NCBI GenBank assembly: GCA_002393195.1
Contig: DGIK01000208.1
Location: forward strand, 1 to 40,997
Direction of reading: 5' to 3'
DNA: 40,997 nt
Origin: Bacteroidales bacterium UBA3824
GTDB taxonomy: Bacteria > Bacteroidota > Bacteroidia > Bacteroidales > UBA3824
The notes under the pieces are model-generated. The model made no database searches. It saw only the letters and a list, made by a program, of their open reading frames with translations, and was not told the origin of the DNA. Shown one piece after another: positions 15,758 through 23,951 of the stretch. Within the stretch, counting starts at the first letter, position 1, and each line of letters starts with the position of its first letter. Both the position numbers and the translations under genes were made by a program.

Positions 15758-16465
15758 ATGACGAAAGTTTCGCGTATCTTTGCACTTGTAATCGCTATTG
15801 CGGTGCAATGGTTGCCCGTGGACGTGAAGGCGCAGTGTGGCAATAGGAATTTCGACGAGTACGGCGTTTTTCTTGGCGTTGGGTATTACAATGGCGAGAT
15901 CAACCCCGTAACCCCGTTTTACAAGCCTAAGCCCGCCGTCGGGTTCAATCTCAGGCACGTCATCAACGATAGGTTTGGGGTTACGTTCCAAGCCGTATGG
16001 AGCGAGCTCGAAGGCAAGGATTCCGACTTCAACAATGAGTATCAGGAGTGGCGCAATGCCTCGTTCAAGAATCAGGTGGTGGAATTGTCCTTGCAGGGCG
16101 AAATCAACTTCCTGCCGCTTGTGCCGGGCGACCCGATGCGCTGTTTCACTCCGTATGTAGCCGCCGGTCCCGGATTGGTGCTTGGTTCTTTTGTGGACGA
16201 GGGATTGAGGTTTTGCGTACCATTCGGCGTCGGCATCAAGTACAGCCCAAATGAGACCTTCACGCTCTCGGCGGAGTGGAAGTATAGGAAGCTCTTTTCT
16301 GATGTGTTGGACGGCATCACCGACGATAAGTACAACCTCTCGTATGGCGAGACTGTGGCACGTCAGAGGTCTTTCCTCGGCAACGACGATTGCTACTCGT
16401 TCATCGGAGTAGTGCTTTCGTTCCGTCCCAATGGCAAGGGCGCGCACCGTTGCTCAGCATACTAA
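15758..16465 (+). CDS. porG: PorG-like DUF6089 outer-membrane protein
   Basis: A 235-residue barrel-like protein with a signal peptide (about 1-25, ending VDVKAQ). Motifs include YGVFLGVGYYNGEINP, KPAVGFNLRH, CFTPYVAAGPGLVLG and FGVGIKYSPNETFTLSAEW. In Bacteroidetes this DUF6089/PorG family sits just before uppS and bamA, and in Porphyromonas gingivalis PorG is a component of the type IX secretion system. The same order here supports the call. I prefer the ATG at 15758, preceded by AGGTGG and giving a compact signal peptide; an ATG at 15725 (246 residues) is the alternative. Family placement is from remembered motifs and synteny. Confidence 0.72.
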   Translation: MTKVSRIFALVIAIAVQWLPVDVKAQCGNRNFDEYGVFLGVGYYNGEINPVTPFYKPKPAVGFNLRHVINDRFGVTFQAVWSELEGKDSDFNNEYQEWRNASFKNQVVELSLQGEINFLPLVPGDPMRCFTPYVAAGPGLVLGSFVDEGLRFCVPFGVGIKYSPNETFTLSAEWKYRKLFSDVLDGITDDKYNLSYGETVARQRSFLGNDDCYSFIGVVLSFRPNGKGAHRCSAY

Positions 16466-16474
16466 ACGATAATC

Positions 16475-16620
16475 GCCGCCTACGGTGGCTTATGTTTTTT
16501 CTAACAATAAATTGAAAGAATGGGGAAGAATTAAAAGAATTATTGAAATAGAAACATTCTTATAATTCTTTATTATTCTTTGAATTTTTGGAGATGAAAC
16601 ACCAACGCCGCAAGGCGTTG
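16475..16620 (+). repeat. Hairpin-capped repeat element, copy B
   Basis: Starts with GCCGCC-TAC-GGTGGC (16475-16489), 10 bases past the porG stop, and ends with the perfect hairpin CAACGCC-GCAA-GGCGTTG (16603-16620). The interior is AT-rich, with AAGAATTAAAAGAATTAT opposed by ATAATTCTTTATTATTCTTT, then AATTTTTGG before the closing hairpin, as in copy C. Confidence 0.7.
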
Positions 16621-16651
16621 TCATACAATATTTAGGAAAATTTATGTGAAA

Positions 16652-17395
16652 ATGTCATTTATTGAACAAATAGACAAGACTCGGCTCCCCAAGCACGTGG
16701 CAGTCATTATGGATGGCAACGGGCGTTGGGCAAAGAGGCAGGGCAAAGACCGTCTCGAAGGACATTCGCAGGGCGCGGTGAGGGCGCGGGAGATTGTAGA
16801 TGCCGCCAATAAGATTGGCGTCAAGTACATCACCTTGTACGCCTTCTCCATCGAAAATTGGCAGCGTCCCGATAGCGAGGTCAATGGGCTTATGGCGTTG
16901 CTCTCCAAGAGCATCGTGTCGCAGTTTGCCGACTTAATCAAATACAATATGCGTCTATTGACTATTGGCGACAATGCTATGTTGCCCGCCGACGTGCGCG
17001 AGGACATAGAGGAAGCCTGTGCCAAGTCGGCGCAAAATACGGGGCTTACGGTAATAATCGCCCTCAGCTACGGAAGCCGCTACGAGATTGTCAACGCCGC
17101 AAAATCGCTGTTGAGAAAGTACGCCGACAAGCCTTTTGACATCGACTCGCTCTCCGAAAAAGACTTTGCCAATCATCTCTACACCGCCCAAATTCCCGAC
17201 CCCGAATTGCTGATACGCACGAGCGGCGAGGTGAGGATCAGCAACTTCCTGCTGTGGCAGATTTCGTACTCCGAGCTTTACTTCACCGACGTGCTTTGGC
17301 CCGACTTCGGCGAGGAGGAGTTTTACAAGGCGATTGTCGATTATCAGCATAGGGAAAGAAGATTTGGCAAAACTTCGCAGCAGATTAGCCAATGA
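16652..17395 (+). CDS. uppS: Isoprenyl transferase (undecaprenyl diphosphate synthase)
   Basis: Cis-prenyltransferase that extends farnesyl diphosphate with isopentenyl diphosphate to make the C55 carrier for peptidoglycan and O-antigen. The 247-residue protein has HVAVIMDGNGRWAK (catalytic D21), the GHSQGAVRAREIVDAA helix, YAFSIENWQRP and the C-terminal PELLIRTSGEVRISNFLLWQ block. I start at the ATG at 16652; a GTG at 16646 is in frame. It lies between porG and bamA, an order widespread in Bacteroidales. Confidence 0.95.
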   Translation: MSFIEQIDKTRLPKHVAVIMDGNGRWAKRQGKDRLEGHSQGAVRAREIVDAANKIGVKYITLYAFSIENWQRPDSEVNGLMALLSKSIVSQFADLIKYNMRLLTIGDNAMLPADVREDIEEACAKSAQNTGLTVIIALSYGSRYEIVNAAKSLLRKYADKPFDIDSLSEKDFANHLYTAQIPDPELLIRTSGEVRISNFLLWQISYSELYFTDVLWPDFGEEEFYKAIVDYQHRERRFGKTSQQISQ

Positions 17396-17411
17396 AAAGA
17401 AATTTTTTTAT

Positions 17412-17419
17412 TAAATTTG
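17412..17419 (+). promoter_or_regulatory. Possible -7 box of bamA
   Basis: TAAATTTG fits TAnnTTTG, 44 bases before the bamA ATG. No -33 TTG is seen, so bamA may instead depend on readthrough from uppS. Confidence 0.4.
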
Positions 17420-17463
17420 CACCGCGAAACATTTAGTTATAATTATACACTTATTATTTTCAA

Positions 17464-19944
17464 ATGAAAAACAAAATACTGCTGTTGATAATGATGCTTT
17501 TGATGGCTTGGCAAGGCGCAGAGGCGCAGACGGTCGTCAATTACGATTCACCCAAGGATTACATTATAGAAGGTATCACCGTATCGGGCATCAAGTATCT
17601 CAACAAGCAGGCTATAATACAGATTTCGGGACTCAAAGTAGGTCAGAAGGTTGCCATTCCGGGCGACCAAATCACGCGCTCCGTAGAAAAACTTTGGAGG
17701 CAGGGTCTTTTTTCTGACGTGAGCATCGGCATCACGTCCACCACGCCCGACGGCAAGGTATATCTCGACATCAAGCTCGAAGAACGCCCAAAACTCAACA
17801 AGGTAACTTACAAGGGCATACGCAAGGGCGAGAAGGAAGACCTCGACAACAAAATCAACATGATTCCCGGCACCAAAATCACCGACCACGCACTTTCCAA
17901 GACGCGCAACATCATTATGCAGCATTATTATGAAAAAGGCTATTATAATGTGGACGTGCGCACCGTGGAAGTGCCCGACACCAACCTTCAAAACGTCTCC
18001 AACCTCATCATCAATGTTGACAAGGGCAAGAAGGTGAAAATCCTCAATATCACCCCCATTGGCGACAGTGCGTTCACAGACGCCAAAGTACGCAAGGGCT
18101 TGAAAAACACCAAGCAAAAGCGTTGGTACGGCATGTTTAAGCCGTCCAAATTTGTGCGCTCCAAGTTTGAGGAAGACAAGCAGACCCTCATCAAAAAGTA
18201 CAACAAGCATGGCTACCGCGACGCCCGCATCATCAGCGATTCGGTATATCGCATCGACGAAAAACTTGTGGGCGTTGACATTAAATTGTATGAGGGTCGT
18301 CAATATTACTTCCGCAACATCACGTGGATTGGTAATGAAAAATACGGAACCGACGTTCTGCAGCGTAGCCTCGACATCAAGAAGGGCGAACTCTACGACC
18401 AAAACCGCCTCGACGAGCGCATCAATACGGACAAAGACGCTGTCAGCAATATTTACATGGACGACGGCTACCTATTCTTCCGCACCGTGCCAAGGGAAGT
18501 GGCTGTGGTCAATGACTCTGTGGACGTGGAAATCATGGTATTTGAAGGCCCGCAGGCTCACATCGACCGCATCATCATCACCGGCAATACACGTACCAAC
18601 GACCGTGTGCCGAGGCGCGAGCTTTACACCCTGCCCGGCGAACTTTTCAGCAAGAGCGACATTATAGCGTCTGTCCGCGAGCTTGCGCAGCTCGGCAACT
18701 TTGAACCCGAAAAACTCATTCCTAACCCCGTTCCCGATTATGTGAACAAGGAGGTTGACATCGAATATCCTTTGGTGGAAAAAGGCAGCGACATGTTTGA
18801 ACTCTCGGCAGGCTGGGGCGGCGGATATTTCGTCGGCAGGCTTGGCGTTACGTTCAACAACTTCTCCACCCACAATTTCTTCGACAAATCGTCGTGGCAT
18901 CCATTGCCGCAGGGCGACGGACAGAAATTGAGCCTTTCCTTCCAGTCAAACGGCAAGTATTACCAGACATACAGCGTCTCGTTTGTGGAGCCGTGGCTCG
19001 GCGGCAGGAAGCGCAATTCGCTCACCGTAAGTTTCTATTATACGGATGTCAACTACGGCAAGTACTACTCGTCGTACAGCCGTTACAATTATAATTATAA
19101 CAGCGGTATGGACTACCGTATGCAGGTATGGGGCGCTGCAGTGGGACTTGGTCGCCGCCTTACCTGGCCCGACAATTATTTCCAATTGTACAACGAGGTG
19201 GCGTTCAAGCGTTACAAACTCAAAAACTACCAGTACTTCGACGGCTTCAGTGCCAACGGCACCGCCAACGAGTTTGCACTCAAAGTGGTGTTCTCACGCA
19301 ACAACATCGACGCGCCTATCTACTCGCGCCGTGGTTCGTCGTTCTCGATTTCTGCCGAGCTCACGCCCCCGTATTCCAGGATGAACAACAAAAACTACAA
19401 GACCATCGACCCCGACTACAAATGGCAGTGGGTGGAATATCACAAGTACGGATTTGAGGCGAAAAACTTTACCCCGCTCATCGGCGACCTCGTGTTCCAC
19501 ACCAAATTGGAGTATGGATTCTGCGCGTATTACACCCGCGACCTCGGATATTCGCCTTTCCAGGGATATACGATGGGTGGCGACGGCATGAACTATTATT
19601 CATACGGCAAAGATGTAATCGGATTGCGCGGCTACGATTCGGAGACTATCTCCGCCGATGGCAACGTATATGCCAAGTACGCCCTCGAACTCCGTTACCC
19701 CGCGATACTCAGCGAATCTGCCACGATATACGGCATTGCCTTCCTCGAAGGCGGCAATTGTTGGAAGGAGTTGTATCAATTCCAGCCCTTCAATGTCTAT
19801 CGCACGGCGGGATTGGGCGTGAGGGTATTTCTGCCGATGCTCGGTATGCTGGGACTCGATTGGGGCTGGGGCTTCGACACGCCTCCAGGAGAGACCAAGA
19901 GGAGCGGCTCCAAGTTGCAGTTTACACTCGGACAGAGCTTCTAA
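17464..19944 (+). CDS. bamA: Outer-membrane protein assembly factor BamA
   Basis: Omp85-family insertase that folds beta-barrels into the outer membrane. The 826-residue protein has a signal peptide (1-21), five POTRA-like repeats to about residue 430 (starting YIIEGITVSGIKYLNKQAI, later FRNITWIGNEKYGTDVL and IDRIIITGNTRTNDRVPRRE) and a 16-strand barrel containing IGLRGYDSE, the counterpart of the conserved VRGF/Y motif of strand 16's loop. It ends in Phe as outer-membrane barrels do. The two skp genes that follow encode the periplasmic chaperones that deliver its clients. Confidence 0.95.
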   Translation: MKNKILLLIMMLLMAWQGAEAQTVVNYDSPKDYIIEGITVSGIKYLNKQAIIQISGLKVGQKVAIPGDQITRSVEKLWRQGLFSDVSIGITSTTPDGKVYLDIKLEERPKLNKVTYKGIRKGEKEDLDNKINMIPGTKITDHALSKTRNIIMQHYYEKGYYNVDVRTVEVPDTNLQNVSNLIINVDKGKKVKILNITPIGDSAFTDAKVRKGLKNTKQKRWYGMFKPSKFVRSKFEEDKQTLIKKYNKHGYRDARIISDSVYRIDEKLVGVDIKLYEGRQYYFRNITWIGNEKYGTDVLQRSLDIKKGELYDQNRLDERINTDKDAVSNIYMDDGYLFFRTVPREVAVVNDSVDVEIMVFEGPQAHIDRIIITGNTRTNDRVPRRELYTLPGELFSKSDIIASVRELAQLGNFEPEKLIPNPVPDYVNKEVDIEYPLVEKGSDMFELSAGWGGGYFVGRLGVTFNNFSTHNFFDKSSWHPLPQGDGQKLSLSFQSNGKYYQTYSVSFVEPWLGGRKRNSLTVSFYYTDVNYGKYYSSYSRYNYNYNSGMDYRMQVWGAAVGLGRRLTWPDNYFQLYNEVAFKRYKLKNYQYFDGFSANGTANEFALKVVFSRNNIDAPIYSRRGSSFSISAELTPPYSRMNNKNYKTIDPDYKWQWVEYHKYGFEAKNFTPLIGDLVFHTKLEYGFCAYYTRDLGYSPFQGYTMGGDGMNYYSYGKDVIGLRGYDSETISADGNVYAKYALELRYPAILSESATIYGIAFLEGGNCWKELYQFQPFNVYRTAGLGVRVFLPMLGMLGLDWGWGFDTPPGETKRSGSKLQFTLGQSF

Positions 19945-19952
19945 TGAGTTAA

Positions 19953-20000
19953 TTAATATTAACGGCGATTCAACATCGACGAATCCGCCAACAATATTAA
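19953..20000. other. Long imperfect hairpin between bamA and skp
   Basis: TTAATATT (19953-19960) pairs with AATATTAA (19993-20000), and GGCGATTC (19964-19971) pairs with GAATCCGCC (19981-19989) with one bulged C. There is no T run, so it may stabilise or process the bamA-skp transcript rather than end it. Confidence 0.5.
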
Positions 20001-20044
20001 ATGAAAACGAATATGATTGTTAAACACACAAAAACCACAACAAT

Positions 20045-20551
20045 ATGAAAAGACTGTTATTTACCGTAGCTTTGACATTGATTTTTGGCGCGGCATCGTT
20101 CGCCCAGAAGTTCGCACATGTTGACACAGAATATATCTTGGGCAAAATTCCCGCCTACCAGCAGGCGCAGACCAAACTCGACAACTACTCCAAGCAGTGG
20201 CAGGCAGAGGTAGAAGCCAAGTTTAAGGAGCTCGACGAGATGTACAAGAAGTATCAGGCGGAGGCTGACATTCTCCCCGAGGCTACCAAGACCAAGCGCG
20301 AGAATGAAATCATCGCCAAGGAGAAGGAAGCCAAGGAATTGCAGAAGAAGTACTTCGGCAATGACGGCGAACTTGCCAAGAAGCGTCAGGAACTCATCAA
20401 GCCCATTCAGGACAATGTTTACAACGCATTGAAGAGCGTTGCCACCGAAGCGGGCTACGACTACATCTTCGACAAGGTAACCGGCGACATCATCTACGCC
20501 TCCGAGAAGTACGACGAGAGCGATGTTGTTCTCAAAAAGATAATCAAATAA
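20045..20551 (+). CDS. OmpH/Skp periplasmic chaperone, first copy
   Basis: A 168-residue Skp-like protein that holds unfolded outer-membrane proteins in the periplasm for BamA. The signal peptide is about 1-20 (ASFAQ). The mature start KFAHVDTEYILGKIPAYQQA is the typical family opening, followed by long charged helices (about 45-120) and a C-terminal strand segment (GYDYIFDK). The hairpin element copy C begins 5 bases after its stop. A second skp follows, and the two are only distantly similar, so duplication is old. Confidence 0.92.
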   Translation: MKRLLFTVALTLIFGAASFAQKFAHVDTEYILGKIPAYQQAQTKLDNYSKQWQAEVEAKFKELDEMYKKYQAEADILPEATKTKRENEIIAKEKEAKELQKKYFGNDGELAKKRQELIKPIQDNVYNALKSVATEAGYDYIFDKVTGDIIYASEKYDESDVVLKKIIK

Positions 20552-20555
20552 TAGA

Positions 20556-20682
20556 CTGCCTACGGCAGCGTTGAGACCAAAAATTAAAAGAATTACCAAA
20601 AATTAAAAGAATTTTTTGGAACCATTGGTCAATTCATTTACATTCTTTTAATTTTTGGTTTCTTCAACGCCGTAAGGTGTTG
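20556..20682 (+). repeat. Hairpin-capped repeat element, copy C
   Basis: Begins with CTGCC-TAC-GGCAG (20556-20568) and ends with CAACGCC-GTAA-GGTGTTG (20665-20682). CCAAAAATTAAAAGAATT occurs twice in tandem (20577-20594, 20596-20613), and its inverse ATTCTTTTAATTTTTGG is at 20642-20658, a 17-bp perfect inverted match. CGTTGA (20567-20572) also matches TCAACG (20664-20669), so the whole element can fold as one long stem that competes with the end hairpins. Confidence 0.75.
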
Positions 20683-20723
20683 ACACATAAATGATTTAAT
20701 TCACGTTTACATTAATAATACAA

Positions 20724-21242
20724 ATGAAAAAGTTAATTCTCATTTTAATAGCGATGGTGGCGCTGAGCGTTGCAGCTTCGGCGCAGAAATTTGGACACAT
20801 TACCACAGACGACATCATCCAGGCAATGCCCGAGACCAAGGCTGCACAGACCGCTTTGGAGGCAGAAGGCAAAAAACTCGAAGACCAGCTCCAAGCAATG
20901 GGCGTAGAATACCAAAACAAGGTTCAGGCATATCAGGAGAACGTTCAGCTTGCCGACGCAGCCCCCGAAAAATGGTCAGCCGCACTCCGCGCCGACAAGG
21001 AGCAGGAGATTATGCAGCTCCAAGAGCGCATCCAGCGTTTTCAGGAGAATGCTCAAACGAGCCTCGCCCAAAAGCGCAACGACCTCTTCAAACCCATTAT
21101 GGACAAGCTCGACGCTGCCATCAAGAAAGTGGCTGCCGCCGGCGGTTATGTTTATGTGATGGACAAGGCCAATGTCCTCTACATCAACGAGGCAATCAGC
21201 GTTGACCTCACCAACGAGATTAAGAAGGAACTCGGTCTGTAA
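20724..21242 (+). CDS. OmpH/Skp periplasmic chaperone, second copy
   Basis: A 172-residue Skp-like chaperone with a signal peptide (about 1-20, VAASAQ) and the family opening KFGHITTDDIIQAMPETKAA, then a charged helical hairpin (about 50-125) and the closing strand GGYVYVMDKANVLY. It is 172 bases after the first skp stop, with copy C between them, and 25 bases before murI. Paired skp genes after bamA are the rule in Bacteroidales. The two may chaperone different client sets, which cannot be told from sequence. Confidence 0.92.
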   Translation: MKKLILILIAMVALSVAASAQKFGHITTDDIIQAMPETKAAQTALEAEGKKLEDQLQAMGVEYQNKVQAYQENVQLADAAPEKWSAALRADKEQEIMQLQERIQRFQENAQTSLAQKRNDLFKPIMDKLDAAIKKVAAAGGYVYVMDKANVLYINEAISVDLTNEIKKELGL

Positions 21243-21267
21243 TTTAATTATCTTATAACGAACCAAT

Positions 21268-22083
21268 ATGCTCGGTGTCTTTGATTCTGGATTCGGAGGT
21301 TTGACGATACTCCGCAAGTTTCAGGAGTTGTTGCCGCAATACGACTATATGTTTCTCGGCGACAATGCAAGGGCACCATACGGTTCAAGAAGTTTTGAGA
21401 CGGTGTACGCCTACACATTGCAGGCGGTGCGCCGTCTTTTTGATTTAGGTTGTCCATTGGTAATTCTTGCCTGCAACACAGCCTCCGCGAAGGCTCTGCG
21501 CACCATTCAGCAGCACGACCTTCCACACATCAATCCCAACAATCGCGTCCTCGGCATCATACGCCCCACCGCCGAAGTAATCAACACCTACACCAAAACC
21601 AACCACGTGGGCATCCTCGGTACGCAAGGCACGATAAATTCGCAGTCTTACATCCTCGAAATCCAAAAACTTCACCCCGCAATCCGCGTCTATCAGCAGC
21701 CATGCCCTATGCTCGCCGCCCTCGTGGAAGCCGGCGAAATCTCCAACCCTGGCACGGATTATTTCGTAAAAAAATATTTTGATTTGCTAATGGCGCAATC
21801 GCCCGATATTGATGCCGTTGTGCTTGGCTGCACACATTATCCGTTGTTGATAGATTCTTTCCACCGCGCGGCGGGCGACGCTTCGCCTGTCAATTTTGTC
21901 CAGCAAAACGAAATCGTGGTGCACAGCCTCGCCGATTATCTCGCCCGTCATCCCGAAATGGAATCCCGCCTCTCCAAAGGCGGCCGCACTATATATTACA
22001 CCACCGACACGCCAGAAGTGTTCGACAAGACGGCGGAGGTGTTTTTGGGGAGACGGATTAAGAGCGAGAGGGTGGAATTGTAG
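21268..22083 (+). CDS. murI: Glutamate racemase
   Basis: Cytoplasmic cofactor-independent racemase that makes D-glutamate for peptidoglycan. The 271-residue protein shows LGVFDSGFGGLTIL at the N-terminus, the first catalytic cysteine in LACNTASAKALR and the second in LGCTHYPLL. It is the last gene of the porG-uppS-bamA-skp-skp-murI cluster and is convergent with the AAA ATPase gene (42 bases between stops). Confidence 0.95.
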   Translation: MLGVFDSGFGGLTILRKFQELLPQYDYMFLGDNARAPYGSRSFETVYAYTLQAVRRLFDLGCPLVILACNTASAKALRTIQQHDLPHINPNNRVLGIIRPTAEVINTYTKTNHVGILGTQGTINSQSYILEIQKLHPAIRVYQQPCPMLAALVEAGEISNPGTDYFVKKYFDLLMAQSPDIDAVVLGCTHYPLLIDSFHRAAGDASPVNFVQQNEIVVHSLADYLARHPEMESRLSKGGRTIYYTTDTPEVFDKTAEVFLGRRIKSERVEL

Positions 22084-22125
22084 GCTATATTGATTGCGAA
22101 AGTAGTGTCTGCCAAAACTCAATGG

Positions 22126-23706
22126 CTACTTCTCCCATTCTGTAATCTCGCACTCGTGTTTTTTGGTCTCTTTGTCGTAATTGATGGCGACAAAGAGTAG
22201 GTTGCCTTTGTAGTTTTCGAGGGCGTCGAAATATTGACGGCTCTGAATCTGCTGTAATGCTTTCCCTGTGGATTGGTTGTGCTTCAATTCGATGATAATT
22301 GCTGGATGCTCAGGCGATTTCACCACCGGCACATATACCAAGTCGGCAAAGCCCTTTCCCGTAGAGAGTTCCTTGAAACAGTTGTAGTAGTTGAGTGCGT
22401 GTACAAAAGCGATATATACAGCCGCCGCAAGTGCATCTTCATTGTTGAAGTTGCGGTTTGACGTTACGTGTATGTGGGTGTTGTCCAAGGCTTTGGCAAC
22501 TGCGTCAGAATTTTTGAGAAGTGTCTGTTCCAAAAGGTCTTCCGAAGCCTTGATGATATCGTCGGTTTTGGAGTATTCGGGCATATCTTCTATGGCATTG
22601 TTCCACTCTTTACGCACTTCCAAGTTTGGGATTCTGCAAGTGCCCTCTTTGGAATTGTATGCCAAATATCCGAGATGGATGAGGTAAGTGAAAACATCGT
22701 CTTTTGAATGAAAATCTGTCATCGTGTTCATATATCGAGTAACATTCACCTTCACTTCTTCACCTGAAAGCATTTTTACTACATCTTCTTTTGCGCCTTT
22801 GTAGTTGTGTTTTAGGCGGTCGGTGATGACCATATACGTGGAAGTCTTGCCCCAAAAATTGCCAAATTCGCCTTTCAGCATACATTTAACAACCGATTCG
22901 GGATTGTAAATTTCGTAACCGTTTTGAGCATAGCCGTCGTATTCTTTTTTGCATTGCGCATAATCCACCTTGTATTTTTTGCACAGAGGTTTCACTTCTT
23001 TTTCGGTAAAACCCACAAATTCAGCAAGATTGTACGAGTTTAAAATCGTATATTCCTCAAAATTGTTGAGTTTGCTCTGCACCCTGTCTCTTACAATTGG
23101 CAAAATTCCTGTTAGATAGGCGAGCGCAATGGCAGGTTTAAGTGTGTCGCTTTTAAAAAGACCGTTCAGAAATTCCAAATAATCTGCAAACAAATTCGTT
23201 CCAAATTGGTTGCGCACAAGGCAGTCGTACTCGTCGAGAATGATTACAAAGGTCTCGCCCGTGGCTGAATAAACCTCCATCATACAGTTTGCCAATGTCT
23301 CGTTGTTGCGAAACTTTATTTTTGGAAACTGTGCTCTGAACTCTCTAAGTAGTTTTGCCTGCAAGTCTATCAACATTTCGTCTTTAACCCTTGCGTTCTG
23401 ATACTCGCTTGCGACATCTATCTTGATGAAATTCAGTTTGTTGAGATATTGTTCATAGTTCTTTGCCTTGGAGATTTTCAATTTGGAAAACATCTCTCGC
23501 GAATCGCAACCCTTGGAATAGTATGCGCACATAATGTTGGTGGCGATTGTTTTGCCAAACCGCCTCGGACGAGAAACGCAGATATATTTGTTGCCTTTCT
23601 CTATAAATTTGTTCAATTCGCTGATTAACATTGTTTTGTCAACGAATATATCACCGGCCAAAATCTCCTTGAAACCGACGTTGCTTGGATTGAGGTATAT
23701 GCCCAT
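22126..23706 (-). CDS. AAA ATPase-like / PD-(D/E)XK nuclease-like protein (DUF1703 type)
   Basis: A 526-residue protein of the type often present in many copies in Bacteroidales genomes. The N-terminus has a P-loop (VSRPRRFGKT, 44-53) and a Walker B-like VIILDEYDC (D158, E159). The C-terminus has a PD-(D/E)XK-like core (GKGFADLVYVPV, then AIIIELKHNQSTG). The biological role of this family is not established; nucleic-acid cutting in a defence or mobile-element setting is commonly suspected. It lies between murI and susC on the opposite strand to both and looks like a cargo insertion. Confidence 0.82.
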   Translation of the reverse strand: MGIYLNPSNVGFKEILAGDIFVDKTMLISELNKFIEKGNKYICVSRPRRFGKTIATNIMCAYYSKGCDSREMFSKLKISKAKNYEQYLNKLNFIKIDVASEYQNARVKDEMLIDLQAKLLREFRAQFPKIKFRNNETLANCMMEVYSATGETFVIILDEYDCLVRNQFGTNLFADYLEFLNGLFKSDTLKPAIALAYLTGILPIVRDRVQSKLNNFEEYTILNSYNLAEFVGFTEKEVKPLCKKYKVDYAQCKKEYDGYAQNGYEIYNPESVVKCMLKGEFGNFWGKTSTYMVITDRLKHNYKGAKEDVVKMLSGEEVKVNVTRYMNTMTDFHSKDDVFTYLIHLGYLAYNSKEGTCRIPNLEVRKEWNNAIEDMPEYSKTDDIIKASEDLLEQTLLKNSDAVAKALDNTHIHVTSNRNFNNEDALAAAVYIAFVHALNYYNCFKELSTGKGFADLVYVPVVKSPEHPAIIIELKHNQSTGKALQQIQSRQYFDALENYKGNLLFVAINYDKETKKHECEITEWEK

Positions 23707-23731
23707 AGTGCCTTACGATTTTTATTTTTCG

Positions 23732-23739
23732 CAAAGTTA
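23732..23739 (-). promoter_or_regulatory. -7 box of the AAA/PD-(D/E)XK gene
   Basis: Minus-strand TAACTTTG fits TAnnTTTG, 26 bases upstream of its ATG. Confidence 0.5.
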
Positions 23740-23888
23740 GCAATTTTTTTGTATTCCACCTTAAATTTTTATCATAGGCTGCAATTCCTTCAATTTTTCC
23801 CCTCCATTTCCAACGTTTGCGCAATCGTTTGCACACTTTTTAATGCCGAAATCACCCAAAATATGATGTCAATTTTTTTACAAAAACC

Positions 23889-23896
23889 TAATTTTG
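23889..23896 (+). promoter_or_regulatory. -7 box of the susC operon
   Basis: TAATTTTG fits TAnnTTTG, 56 bases before the susC ATG. The -33 position reads ATG rather than TTG, a weak element that suits an activated promoter. Confidence 0.45.
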
Positions 23897-23951
23897 TTGC
23901 GTAAAGTTAAAATAATGATTTACTAATATTATCTAAAAAACAATTAATAAA

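Noticed and set aside
15775..15782. TATCTTTG promoter-like box
   Set aside because: It matches TAnnTTTG but lies within the signal-peptide codons of porG, with no following start that gives a sensible protein.
22126..23706. Part of the galactan utilisation operon
   Set aside because: It is on the opposite strand, has its own promoter and encodes an ATPase/nuclease-like protein with no glycan function.
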